In this document: piece after piece, positions 36,669 through 45,113 of the stretch
Numbering within the stretch: position 1 is the first letter of the stretch
How the letters are laid out: the number at the start of each line of letters is the position of its first letter
Source: an uncultured Verrucomicrobiota bacterium
Lineage (GTDB): Bacteria > Verrucomicrobiota > Kiritimatiellia > Kiritimatiellales > Tichowtungiaceae
Assembly: GCA_903826865.1 (NCBI GenBank)
Contig: CAIKGD010000002.1
Span: forward strand, 1 to 56,534
Direction of reading: 5' to 3'
Length of the DNA stretch: 56,534 nucleotides
Program-made: the position numbers and the translations under genes
The notes under the pieces: model-generated
Told to the model about the DNA's origin: nothing
Databases searched by the model: none
The model's input: only the letters and a program-made list of their open reading frames with translations

Positions 36669-36930
36669 AATTTTATTCTTCCTCGTGATTGGGTTTAGAT
36701 TTATTTCTCAACGAGGTCTCGAGGCGGCCTCCGCAGCACGCACACCAACCCCATTTTTCCGGCGCGGGTGAATGTCTTTCAGGGTCGCCGATATCTTTGA
36801 TATCCACCACAACCGCATACGCCGTGTTTTCCGCAACGGCTCAAGAGCATATTCAAACCGGGCTGGAAAGTGCGCTGACGGTTTTAACACGGTGATATAT
36901 TTTAAAACTGGTTCGGCTGCTCACATCCTT

Positions 36931-37452
36931 CTACTTTCTCTGATTCACGGCGATTGTTTCCTTGATGAATTCTACATATTTGGCCGCTCCGCCTCGCTGA
37001 TATCCGTCGCGCTTAATGGCGCGACCTTGCGAATTTAAAATCAGCACCGTCGGGAATCCTTCAACCTGATAGCTCGCCAGCAAGGCTTCGTGCTGTTTGG
37101 CAAACTCGGCATTCGTCGCATGGCCTGAACGGTTGAAGTCCAGCAATACACAGACCAGATTGGCTTTGGCGTATTCGACAAACTCCGGTTTTGAAAAAAC
37201 TTCATTCTCAAGCGCTTTACACCAGCCGCACCACTCCAGTCCGCTGATGCTCACCAGCACATATTTATTTTCCGCCGCCGCCTGCTTCAGCGCGGCATCG
37301 TAGTCCGACTGCCAAATCGATTGTTCCCGCGTCGCCGTCGGTGTGGCGGCGGCGGCAGACTGTTTTTCTGTCTGATTACATCCGCTGAGAACAAACCCGA
37401 TCAGCATTATAATTATCGTTATGCCCAACTTTATCCCTTGATGGTTTTTCAT
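36931..37452 (-). CDS. Thioredoxin-fold lipoprotein
   Basis: A 173-residue exported protein. The signal peptide ends in a lipobox (LSG-C25), so the protein is anchored to a membrane by lipid. After an Ala/Thr-rich linker comes a thioredoxin fold with the redox motif CGWC at 75-78 in GLEWCGWCKALENEVF, then FNRSGHATNAEFAKQHEALLASYQVEGFPTVLILNSQG with the cis-proline segment GFPT. This is the thioredoxin_7 type found in periplasmic disulfide or cytochrome work. I choose ATG 37452 since AAGGA lies 8 bp upstream; 37458 would be too close. The 262 bp between it and gnd (36669-36930) hold no gene that I can support. Confidence 0.88.
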   Translation of the reverse strand: MKNHQGIKLGITIIIMLIGFVLSGCNQTEKQSAAAATPTATREQSIWQSDYDAALKQAAAENKYVLVSISGLEWCGWCKALENEVFSKPEFVEYAKANLVCVLLDFNRSGHATNAEFAKQHEALLASYQVEGFPTVLILNSQGRAIKRDGYQRGGAAKYVEFIKETIAVNQRK

Positions 37453-37616
37453 TATCATTTTCCTTTCGGCAACTCCTCTGTTGAGGGAGTTATAAGGAAG
37501 AATACCACATTTTCTTCAACGTACAAAGAAACGTATATTAACTTTATAGGTGCATAAGTCTAAAAAACCTTAGAGTATATCGCCCTTTTAAAAGGCGAAT
37601 AAAAGGGAGCTGTGTT

Positions 37617-39821
37617 ATGAACGTTAAAAGCACTGCAATTTACAGCACAAACCCCGTGGAAAGAAAAAGGTCTGCGGTCTTTCTTATAAAAATCAGATGG
37701 TCTTTTCTACTTATAGTGGTTGGCTGTTTTTTAGGATCTTGTTTTGCTGTTGAAAATGCGGCGGCAACACTTCCGCAAATGGAATCGTCTGATAGCTTTG
37801 CCAGGTTTCTTAATCGCAGAGCCGCCTATTTCTCCCGCGTTTTTTCTTCAGAGTTGAGTCGGACTCCCCCCGACCAAGAAGGTCTTACCGGTTTCATAGC
37901 GCGGTACTCAAAAGAAGTAGACGGTTCTGGACGTATTAATTTTGGTTCCGGGTTTTTCCCTGTTGTGAGTCAGAATATTCTGCTGTCGCTTTACAAAGAA
38001 GCTGAGGCGCTCAAAAACAAAGGTTCGAATCATCCTCTTCTTTATTTTTGCCAACTGAGCATTTTGCGAAAAATCGGCTCAGAAACCTTTGGCCAGAATC
38101 CAACCATGGCGAGGAAAAAGGCCGCGGAGGCCGGAATGGCCGTCGCTGCAGAGGCTCCCCCGATGATTCGCTATGAATTTCTTCGTGAGCTTTACTGGCG
38201 GGCCGGAAGTCCTGAAAAAGAAAAGCGGATTCGGGAAATCGCCGCCCTTCTACCCGAACTTGTAAAAAACACCGAAATTCGAAGTGGAGAAAAAGGGGTT
38301 CTTCTGGAGCATTTGTCCAGAGAGGTTTTTGACGAGGGGTTCAGTGTTTCTCATCGACGTTTATTGGCGGACTCATTAGCGGCTGCAACGGATGTTAATG
38401 AGATATTTAAGGTTTTTGCTGATGGAAGCGTACATATTGATGAGGCTTGGCAATCTCGCGGAAGCGGCTGGTCCTATAAGGTTACGACCTCCGGCAGGAC
38501 GGCGTTTCAATCAAATTTAGCAGAAGCAAGAGAGTCGCTTGAAAAGGCCTGGGCTCTTGATCCATCTCTCCCGGAAGCCGCTGCTTCGATGATTACGGTT
38601 TCCATGGGCGAAGGGGCTTCCCCTGAGGAAAAAACACTGTGGTTTGACCGCAGCATCTCCGCCCGGTGTGATTACTATCGCGCATACCATAATTACCTTT
38701 ATGCATCCACCCCCCGCTGGGGTGGTTCCCCAAACGGGTTTATTAAGGTTATCCTCCAGTCCTCTCTTAATCGGCGCTTTGATACTATTATTCCGTGGCA
38801 GACAATAGATGCTCTGGGATGGATTAATAACGAACTTCGCTTTCCTGACTACCTACCCGAACAGTTTGCCAAGATTCTTTCTTATACCCAGAGCGGTTAT
38901 GCGGCCGAAACCAATCTTTGTGTTGAAGATCGCGAAGCACTGACGACCGTTCTTGCGGCGCTTCTTGTGAAAACAAAAAACCCGGCGCAAGCTCATCATA
39001 TTCTTTCCGATCAGGACTATAGAATCAACCCTCTCTACGCCGCGCACAATTATGGAATGGACACGTACGATTTTGTGTGGCAGGCGTGGTACAGCGCTCC
39101 GGAAATTGAACCCCTTCACGCCACATGGATTGAGTCAGAGCAGTCCGGCGATATGGAAGCCATCAATAAGCTATATCCACTTTTATTAGAAAAGGCCGGT
39201 AAATCCATGGAACTGCGTCAGCGCGTGCATCTCGACCGGGCGTTGATTGATTTTAAAAACCAGCTTAAATCTGGGGATTGGGTTGATATCTATACGCCGC
39301 AAATGAAGTCCGCTTGGGTGGACAAAGAGCTTTACTGGATGCCGGATTCTTTGGGCGGATTTAAAGCGAATGTGAAGCGATCGCTCGGATGGATCCCGGT
39401 TGAAGTAAATTTTTACGAAGGCTTTGAGATAGAAGTGGAGGCTCAGTCTCTACAGCCGACCGCAAAGCAGCGCGTCTGCATATTTTTCGGTCGCCCGGAA
39501 TGGAACAAATTGTACATGCCACAGGTTCAAATGAGATACGGTGAAAATAAAATTGAATATATTTCTGGTCGAAACGAACAGATGGACATTACAGCGAATC
39601 AGGTTCCGATTAAGTTTTCAGGAGAAGACCGGATTCGGATCCGAGCAAGGGACGGAAACGTGACCATATTCTTGAATGACGAAGAAGTTCTTTCTGGTCG
39701 TATCCACTCTGGAGAGCGATATGCAAAATCCTTATGGATAGGACTCGGCGATGACTATGATGGTTTTTATAATGAAAAAAATATTTACCATCGAATTCGG
39801 GTGCGAGAACCCTTGCGGTGA
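37617..39821 (+). CDS. Large secreted lipoprotein, DUF4034-like, with a C-terminal beta-sandwich
   Basis: The 734-residue protein has a long N-terminus with a hydrophobic segment and a lipobox-like LGSC (about residue 42). The middle part, with SLEKAWALDPSLPEAAASMITVSMG and RAYHNYLYASTPRWGGSPNGF, resembles the DUF4034 domain of Verrucomicrobia-type bacteria, a TPR-like helical region. The C-terminal 150 residues (YEGFEIEVEA...RVCIFFGRPEW...IRIRARDGNVTIFLNDEEVLSG) look like a jelly-roll such as those binding carbohydrates. AGGGAG precedes the ATG; a 17-bp palindrome CGCCCTTTTAAAAGGCG lies at 37581-37597. The gene is visibly richer in A+T than its neighbours, which suggests horizontal gain. Function unknown. 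Confidence 0.75.
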   Translation: MNVKSTAIYSTNPVERKRSAVFLIKIRWSFLLIVVGCFLGSCFAVENAAATLPQMESSDSFARFLNRRAAYFSRVFSSELSRTPPDQEGLTGFIARYSKEVDGSGRINFGSGFFPVVSQNILLSLYKEAEALKNKGSNHPLLYFCQLSILRKIGSETFGQNPTMARKKAAEAGMAVAAEAPPMIRYEFLRELYWRAGSPEKEKRIREIAALLPELVKNTEIRSGEKGVLLEHLSREVFDEGFSVSHRRLLADSLAAATDVNEIFKVFADGSVHIDEAWQSRGSGWSYKVTTSGRTAFQSNLAEARESLEKAWALDPSLPEAAASMITVSMGEGASPEEKTLWFDRSISARCDYYRAYHNYLYASTPRWGGSPNGFIKVILQSSLNRRFDTIIPWQTIDALGWINNELRFPDYLPEQFAKILSYTQSGYAAETNLCVEDREALTTVLAALLVKTKNPAQAHHILSDQDYRINPLYAAHNYGMDTYDFVWQAWYSAPEIEPLHATWIESEQSGDMEAINKLYPLLLEKAGKSMELRQRVHLDRALIDFKNQLKSGDWVDIYTPQMKSAWVDKELYWMPDSLGGFKANVKRSLGWIPVEVNFYEGFEIEVEAQSLQPTAKQRVCIFFGRPEWNKLYMPQVQMRYGENKIEYISGRNEQMDITANQVPIKFSGEDRIRIRARDGNVTIFLNDEEVLSGRIHSGERYAKSLWIGLGDDYDGFYNEKNIYHRIRVREPLR

Positions 39822-39962
39822 GCCAAGGAGCTTGTTTATTCTGAAACTCGCCGATGAATGTAGATGAGAGAACGGCAGTGCTTCCTTTTGAGGCCGCTGA
39901 GTTTGGCGAATTCGCTTCAATTAATGGTGTCAAATCTGCTCGTGTTCAGTATAAGAGACCGC

Positions 39963-40574
39963 ATGGACTTCATAGCGTTCGATCTGGAAACCACCGGGCT
40001 TCAGCCTAAAACCGATGCCATCGTCGAAATCGGCGCCGTCCGCTTCAGCGGAACCGAGCCGGTCAAGCCCTTCTTCAGCACCCTCATCAATCCCGGACGC
40101 CCGATTCCCCCAGAGGCAACCGCAATCAACAACATTACCGACGACATGGTCGCGGATAAACCCGGGATCGAAACAGTGCTTTCGGAACTTGCGGAGTTTT
40201 GCGGTGACCTGCCTCTCGTCGCCCACAACGCGCCGTTCGATTTTAAATTTCTGCTGGCCGTCGTCGAAAAACACCGTGCCCGCAACCCAAAAGGCGTCAT
40301 TCTGGACACCTGCGCGCTCTCCCGGATTATTTTTCCCGGTATGTTCAACTACAAACTCGGAACCCTTGTCCGCCATTTTGGATTTCCGAACGGCACCCTT
40401 CACCGAGTTGAGGACGACTGCATCCTCTGCGGCCGCCTCTTCGCGCGCATCGTCGAAGCGCTTGAAAACGCCAGACAGCCCGCCAGCGTTCACGCGCTCC
40501 TCGCACTGGCCAAACAGCCGCTCATGAAATTTCCGCAGTACGAGTCCCGCCCCGAACAGCTGGGCCTGTTTTAA
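39963..40574 (+). CDS. 3'-5' exonuclease, DEDDh (DnaQ/epsilon-like)
   Basis: The 203-residue protein is a stand-alone proofreading-type exonuclease. Motif I is FIAFDLETTGL (catalytic Asp and Glu), motif II is in LPLVAHNAPFDFKFL, and motif III is HRVEDDC with the His and Asp of the DEDDh class. VEIGAVRFSG, PIPPEATAINNITDDMV and LSRIIFPGMFNYKLGTLVRHFG are as in PolC/DnaQ exonucleases. It could be the epsilon-like proofreading subunit or a repair nuclease; gene context does not decide. I start at ATG 39963, where homology begins; the ribosome site is weak. Nothing recognisable lies in 39822-39962. Confidence 0.9.
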   Translation: MDFIAFDLETTGLQPKTDAIVEIGAVRFSGTEPVKPFFSTLINPGRPIPPEATAINNITDDMVADKPGIETVLSELAEFCGDLPLVAHNAPFDFKFLLAVVEKHRARNPKGVILDTCALSRIIFPGMFNYKLGTLVRHFGFPNGTLHRVEDDCILCGRLFARIVEALENARQPASVHALLALAKQPLMKFPQYESRPEQLGLF

Positions 40575-40633
40575 GAACACTTTTGCCGGGATCCCGGACG
40601 TGCCCTCGCCACTCACTTTTCTGCACACTCAAG

Positions 40634-40648
40634 TTCCAGTCCTTGGAA
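40634..40648. repeat. TTCCA-N5-TGGAA dyad (intergenic)
   Basis: TTCCA (40634-40638), GTCCT and TGGAA (40644-40648). The dyad lies between the exonuclease gene and the tRNA promoter. It is one of six exact copies in the window. Confidence 0.7.
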
Positions 40649-40669
40649 ACGGCTGTATGGCATAAGAGC

Positions 40670-40698
40670 TTGCGTCGAAACAGGGAGCACACTATCTT
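40670..40698 (+). promoter_or_regulatory. Promoter of tRNA-Met
   Basis: TTGCGT (40670-40675), a 17-bp spacer and TATCTT (40693-40698) precede the tRNA by 11 bp. The -10 box is the same as at tRNA-Glu. Confidence 0.65.
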
Positions 40699-40709
40699 GT
40701 TGCCTCTTC

Positions 40710-40783
40710 GGGCCCGTAGCTCAGTTGGTCAGAGCAGGAGACTCATAATCTCTTGGTCCTCGGTTCAAGTCCGAGCGGGCCCA
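40710..40783 (+). tRNA. tRNA with CAU anticodon (elongator Met, or Ile2)
   Basis: Cloverleaf with acceptor GGGCCCG/CGGGCCC, anticodon loop CTCATAA (CAU), T arm GGTTCAAGTCC and discriminator A. CCA is not encoded (CTT follows). The anticodon alone cannot tell elongator tRNA-Met from the tRNA-Ile whose C34 is modified by TilS; the anticodon arm resembles both. Initiator features (three G-C pairs) are absent. A T tract follows. Confidence 0.85.
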
Positions 40784-40869
40784 CTTTTTTATGCGTTAAT
40801 TTAAGTTGATCTTTCCCCGTCCAGCCCCCATCCTCCGCGCGCCTTGAATTTTTCGGCCCCGGTGTTTAC

Positions 40870-40905
40870 TTGCAGGAATAGAGATCGGTATTTGGGTTCC
40901 TGCAA
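40870..40905 (+). promoter_or_regulatory. Hairpin in the leader of the DEAD-box helicase gene
   Basis: TTGCAGGAA (40870-40878) and TTCCTGCAA (40897-40905) form a perfect 9-bp stem around 18 nt, ending 5 bp before the helicase ATG. It could limit ribosome access. Confidence 0.5.
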
Positions 40906-40910
40906 TAAAC

Positions 40911-42641
40911 ATGGGTGTATCAATGAAGTTTACTGACATGGGGCTCAGCCCCGAAATACTCGAAGGCATTTCCCGCCTTGGTTTCGAAACCCCGACGCCG
41001 GTTCAGGCGGCGGTTATTCCGGCGATTCTCAACAACAGCCGCGACCTTGTCGCGCTGGCACAGACCGGTACCGGCAAAACCGCCGCGTTCGGCCTGCCGA
41101 TTCTCCAAATGCTCAATCCGGAAATCAAAACCCCGCAGACGCTGATTCTCTGTCCGACGCGCGAACTCTGCATGCAGATCGCCCGCGACCTCGAAAATTT
41201 CGCCGCTTGTGCACGCGGCGTCCGGATTCTCGCCGTGTACGGCGGAGCCGACATCAAGCCGCAGCTTTCGGCGATGGTGCGCGGTGTTGATATTGTCGTT
41301 GCCACACCGGGCCGCATGAACGATCTGCTGCGCCGCAGACGCGCCGACTTTTCGAAGATCAAGCGCGTTGTGCTCGACGAAGCCGACGAAATGCTCAACA
41401 TGGGCTTCGAAGAAGACCTTGAAGCGATTCTTTCCGAAGTGCCCGAAGGCGCACAGACCCTGCTGTTTTCGGCTACGATGCCCAGACAGGTTGCGGCCAT
41501 TGCCAAAAAGTATATGACGGATCCGGAAGAAATCACCGTCGGCACACGCAACGCCGGTGCCGAAAACATCAGTCACGAATTTGTGGTTGTCCACGCCAAA
41601 GACCGTTACCGCGCGCTTAAACGCCTCGCCGATTTTTATCCGGAGATGTACGGCATTGTATTCTGCCGTACACGCCAGGAGACGCAGGATATCGCCGACC
41701 ACCTCGGCAAAGACGGCTACAAGGCCGAATCGCTGCACGGCGATCTGACGCAGCAGCAGCGCGACCGGGTTATGAAAAAATTCCGCGCCCGGGAAATGCA
41801 GATGCTGGTTGCCACCGATGTCGCCGCGCGCGGCCTCGATGTGAACGATCTCACGCACGTCATCAACTACAGCCTGCCCGATGATCTCGGCAGCTATACC
41901 CACCGCAGCGGCCGTACCGGCCGCGCCGGCAAAGCCGGTGTTTCGATTGCGCTGATCAATATGCGCGAGCACCACAAAGTGAAGTGCATCGAAAAGCAGC
42001 TGGGCCGTAAATTTGTACAGCGCGCCGTGCCGACAGGCGCGAACATTTGCGAAGCGCGGCTGATCGGCCTGATGGAACGCCTGAGCCAGGTCTCGCCCGA
42101 ACCGGGGCTGATTGATGAAATTCTGCCGTCGCTCTGCAAGAGTCTCGAAGGTCTTTCCCGCGAAGAACTGCTGCGGCGCTTCGCTTCGCTCGAACTGCAG
42201 CGCATGCTCGACTACTACAGCAAAGAACCTGATATCAACGCAGAAACCGTTCATGAAGCCGTCGGGCATGCGGCACGTAAAAAACAGGCTGCGGCGGGCG
42301 GACTGGTTGAACTGGCCATGAATATCGGCAAGGCCAACCGGCTGAGTCCTAAACAACTGATGAATCTGGTCAACGTCGCCGACCGCAACAGCAGTGTTGA
42401 AATCGGCCGGATTAACATCACGCATTTACTGTCGTTTTTTGAAGTACCGCGCGATGCCGCACAGGGTGTGATCGACAGTTTTTCCAAGAGCCTGGTCGAC
42501 TTTGAAGGCCGCCAGGTCAGTGTGTCGCTGGCCGGTGCGGGTAATCCCGCGAAGCGCGACGAAAAGCGCACGGCCCATCCCTACAGTCCGAAAGATAAAA
42601 ACCGCAAAGGCGGCAAAAATCCCGGCCACTGGCAGAAGTAG
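40911..42641 (+). CDS. DEAD-box RNA helicase (DeaD/CsdA type)
   Basis: An ATP-dependent RNA helicase of 576 residues, involved in ribosome assembly, RNA decay or cold growth. The helicase motifs are complete: Q motif at the N-terminus (FETPTPVQAAVIP), AQTGTGKT (I), PTRELCMQ (Ia), ATPGRM, DEAD (II), FSATMP (III), ATDVAARGLDV (V) and HRSGRTGRAGK (VI). Residues from about 380 are a helical extension, and at about 465-535 lies a DbpA-type RNA-binding domain (LVELAMNIGKANRLSPKQLMNLVNVADRNS). The basic tail (RKGGKNPGHWQK) is common in CsdA proteins. Start may be 40911 or 40923. A hairpin precedes it. Confidence 0.93.
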   Translation: MGVSMKFTDMGLSPEILEGISRLGFETPTPVQAAVIPAILNNSRDLVALAQTGTGKTAAFGLPILQMLNPEIKTPQTLILCPTRELCMQIARDLENFAACARGVRILAVYGGADIKPQLSAMVRGVDIVVATPGRMNDLLRRRRADFSKIKRVVLDEADEMLNMGFEEDLEAILSEVPEGAQTLLFSATMPRQVAAIAKKYMTDPEEITVGTRNAGAENISHEFVVVHAKDRYRALKRLADFYPEMYGIVFCRTRQETQDIADHLGKDGYKAESLHGDLTQQQRDRVMKKFRAREMQMLVATDVAARGLDVNDLTHVINYSLPDDLGSYTHRSGRTGRAGKAGVSIALINMREHHKVKCIEKQLGRKFVQRAVPTGANICEARLIGLMERLSQVSPEPGLIDEILPSLCKSLEGLSREELLRRFASLELQRMLDYYSKEPDINAETVHEAVGHAARKKQAAAGGLVELAMNIGKANRLSPKQLMNLVNVADRNSSVEIGRINITHLLSFFEVPRDAAQGVIDSFSKSLVDFEGRQVSVSLAGAGNPAKRDEKRTAHPYSPKDKNRKGGKNPGHWQK

Positions 42642-42642
42642 T

Positions 42643-42657
42643 TTCCAGCTGTTGGAA
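42643..42657. repeat. TTCCA-N5-TGGAA dyad between convergent genes
   Basis: TTCCA (42643-42647), GCTGT and TGGAA (42653-42657). It fills the 17-bp space between the helicase stop and the stop of the minus-strand AsmA-like gene. Confidence 0.75.
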
Positions 42658-42658
42658 T

Positions 42659-45085
42659 TTATTTTTCTTTGGAACGGCCGAGAAGTTCGGAGGTTCCTTT
42701 GGGCAGGTAAGCAAAGCGCCACTCGGGCTTGTCGAGCGGCCCTTCGAGTTTGAATTCCAGCAGACGGAAAAACGGCGCGGCGCCTTCTTTGAGTGCGCTG
42801 GCGGCCAGCCGGTTGAGCTGATACCATTCCTTGTCTCCGCCGCCCGTTTGACGCAGAGGCTCAGCCGCTACCGTAAAATCAAGGCCTTTTTCCGGCGAAT
42901 AGTTTCCCCGCCCGCGGGCGCTGAGGATGGTGCCGCCCAGTTGCGCGTTTTCGCTCCAGACTGCTCCATCGTGCAGTTCGTAGTCGGCGGAGAAGGCGGT
43001 GAGCGAAAAGAGTTTGAAACCGGGGAACGCAGCCTGCGTCAGTCTTGAAAACCCGCCGAACAGCGGGATGTCAGCCAGCCAGCCGTTTTCGATTTTCATC
43101 TGTCCGCTGCCCTGAACAGATTTCCAAAAACCGGATTTGGCATCGGCGGTAAAGTTGAGCACGGCCGCGAGCTGTCCGCGTGTACGGCTGCTGTGGTCGC
43201 CGGCGGAGAGCTGCCCGAGCATCTGTGCCAGATCGATGCCGGTGATACGGGCATTAAAACGGTAAGGTGCAGATCCGTCTTCGAGGAAAAGGTCGAATTC
43301 GGCGGAGCCTTCAGCGCGGCCGCTGTAGAACTGAATGGCGGCATTGGTGAAGAGAAGCTGTGTGCCGCGTCCCTTGATATCAGCACTGAAGACGGAGGCC
43401 TGCAGTTTGCTCATGCTGACATTTTCGGATCGAAAGGTTCCGCTGAAGTTATGGTTGGTCCATCCGCCGTAGTCGATCTGTCCGCGGCCGACAGCATAAA
43501 CCGGACCGTTGAAGAGGAACTGCTTGAGAACGGTGTGCTCTTCCGGCGCGAGTACATGCGCAATATCAGCTGGCGGAAAGCTGTTAGTGGCGTTGAAGGA
43601 GGCGAGTTCACGGTCAAAGTCAACTTGCACGCTGCCGTCAAACCGCTTGTTGCCGCGAACGGCATTCAGCGGATTGAGGCTGAGTATCCGGTTGGAATAG
43701 ACCATGAACGTTTCGAGGTGCTCGATCGGCACACCGCCGCAGGTGAAGCGGTCGCCGGAAAGCACGCCGGCGATGACGAGCGGTTCGCCGGGGACTGTTT
43801 GCGAGACGACCAGATCGGCGTTCGGCTGTCCTGCCGGAAAGCGGAAGCGGCGGATAAAATCCCGGAGGTCTTCGTCATAAGCGCCTGCAATTTCAGGGTC
43901 ACATTGGGCTTGTATCCGGGCCGTCCAGGTCTTGGATTCGAGATTGAGTTTAAAACTTCCGGTAACCGGCCCGCTATTGATGCGTGCCTGGATATTCGTC
44001 ACTTCAACCCGGCTGCCTGTGCGAACAAGGTGGAAAGAGAGCGGATCAAATGTGAGGTCGTTCCGTTTGATCTGCGCCTGCTGTACCTGCACTTCAATTT
44101 TTTCAGTCAACAGATCGTATGGTGCGGGGCCGAGTGCCGCGGTAAAGTTGAACTGTCCATAGGGTTTTATGCCGGTCTGAGCCACAGCGGACTGCGCGTC
44201 GTCAGGCAGCAGGTTGAACAGGTCGGCGGCGGACAGGGTGTTTTCGACGGATACCTGCGCATTGCTGTTCGCGACATTAATCGTGCCGTGCAGAACGATC
44301 TGCTCACGATCCGCCCGTTTCAGCTGCAGCGCTGAAAGCGTCCAGATGCCGCCGCGGTAACCGCCCGCACCGGCGAGTTGCTCGTAAACGCGGTCGCGCA
44401 AAGTGATTCCATCGGCCGTCAAAACAGCATCCAGAAAATTTTCATCGGGCCGGGTGTCATTAAAATTGAAAGTGAGATTGAGGCGCGGAGGCTTATCGCA
44501 CTTCAGTCGGCTCAGCACGTCCGCCGCTTTGGCGGCACGGCTGCAGAAGTCGTCGGTGTCCTGCCGGACTTCACCGCCGCGGGAGAAGCTGGCGGTACCG
44601 TGCGTGAGAATAGACACCCCGCCCCAGCGCAAGGCGGCGTTTTCAACCGTGATACATCCGGGCGAGACAATCAGCGCAGTATCAAGTTTGCTGACCGAAC
44701 GGAACGGATGGTTTTCCGGCAGCACACTTTCCCACGAACGTCCCAAAGAAACACCGAGATCCCGGACAAAGATTTTAATATGCCAGCCGCCTTCGGCGGG
44801 TCTTTTCCAATCGACCGGCCAGAGAAAGACATAAATTTTTTTCGCAGTTAAAAGCGGTTGCAGGTCGTCAGGCGAAGTACTGTAGAGCCGGACATTATTA
44901 AGCACCCAGCCGCGCCGCGGCGAAAGCCGGATGGACTGAACCTGAAGAGGGATACCGGCCTGCTGCACCTGCGCGGTAATGCGCCGCGTCAGACTGGGCG
45001 GCAGCCCGACAACCAGCAGCGCAAAGAGCGCCAGCAGAACAGAAAGCCCCAGTGCAAATCCAGTCAGACGGAGGATATGCAACAA
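42659..45085 (-). CDS. AsmA-like envelope protein
   Basis: A protein of about 808 residues with one N-terminal membrane helix (LTGFALGLSVLLALFALLVVGL) and a long periplasmic beta-rich body. Near the end the order RTRGQLAAVLNFTADAKSGFWKSVQGSGQMKIENGWLADIPLFGGFSRL matches the AsmA-like C-terminal domain found in YhdP/TamB-type proteins, which move or guide lipids to the outer membrane. I choose the TTG at 45085: GAGGAA lies 5 bp upstream and it follows the stop of the preceding gene, while the frame start at 45148 overlaps it by 35 bp with no ribosome site. It is the last gene of the ABC operon. Confidence 0.75.
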   Translation of the reverse strand: MLHILRLTGFALGLSVLLALFALLVVGLPPSLTRRITAQVQQAGIPLQVQSIRLSPRRGWVLNNVRLYSTSPDDLQPLLTAKKIYVFLWPVDWKRPAEGGWHIKIFVRDLGVSLGRSWESVLPENHPFRSVSKLDTALIVSPGCITVENAALRWGGVSILTHGTASFSRGGEVRQDTDDFCSRAAKAADVLSRLKCDKPPRLNLTFNFNDTRPDENFLDAVLTADGITLRDRVYEQLAGAGGYRGGIWTLSALQLKRADREQIVLHGTINVANSNAQVSVENTLSAADLFNLLPDDAQSAVAQTGIKPYGQFNFTAALGPAPYDLLTEKIEVQVQQAQIKRNDLTFDPLSFHLVRTGSRVEVTNIQARINSGPVTGSFKLNLESKTWTARIQAQCDPEIAGAYDEDLRDFIRRFRFPAGQPNADLVVSQTVPGEPLVIAGVLSGDRFTCGGVPIEHLETFMVYSNRILSLNPLNAVRGNKRFDGSVQVDFDRELASFNATNSFPPADIAHVLAPEEHTVLKQFLFNGPVYAVGRGQIDYGGWTNHNFSGTFRSENVSMSKLQASVFSADIKGRGTQLLFTNAAIQFYSGRAEGSAEFDLFLEDGSAPYRFNARITGIDLAQMLGQLSAGDHSSRTRGQLAAVLNFTADAKSGFWKSVQGSGQMKIENGWLADIPLFGGFSRLTQAAFPGFKLFSLTAFSADYELHDGAVWSENAQLGGTILSARGRGNYSPEKGLDFTVAAEPLRQTGGGDKEWYQLNRLAASALKEGAAPFFRLLEFKLEGPLDKPEWRFAYLPKGTSELLGRSKEK

Positions 45086-45113
45086 AAGATTTCCTCGACG
45101 GACTGCACGGGAA

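Noticed and set aside
36708-36890. 60-codon minus-strand ORF between gnd and the thioredoxin gene
   Set aside because: No ribosome site, no recognised pattern, and basic low-complexity content; the gap 36669-36930 is left without a gene.
39834-39960. Short ORF (MNVDERTAVLPFEAAEFG) before the exonuclease
   Set aside because: It overlaps the exonuclease start in another frame and lacks a ribosome site; I could not match it to anything.
40920-42425. 501-codon minus-strand ORF opposite the DEAD-box gene
   Set aside because: Antisense shadow; the plus strand has every helicase motif.
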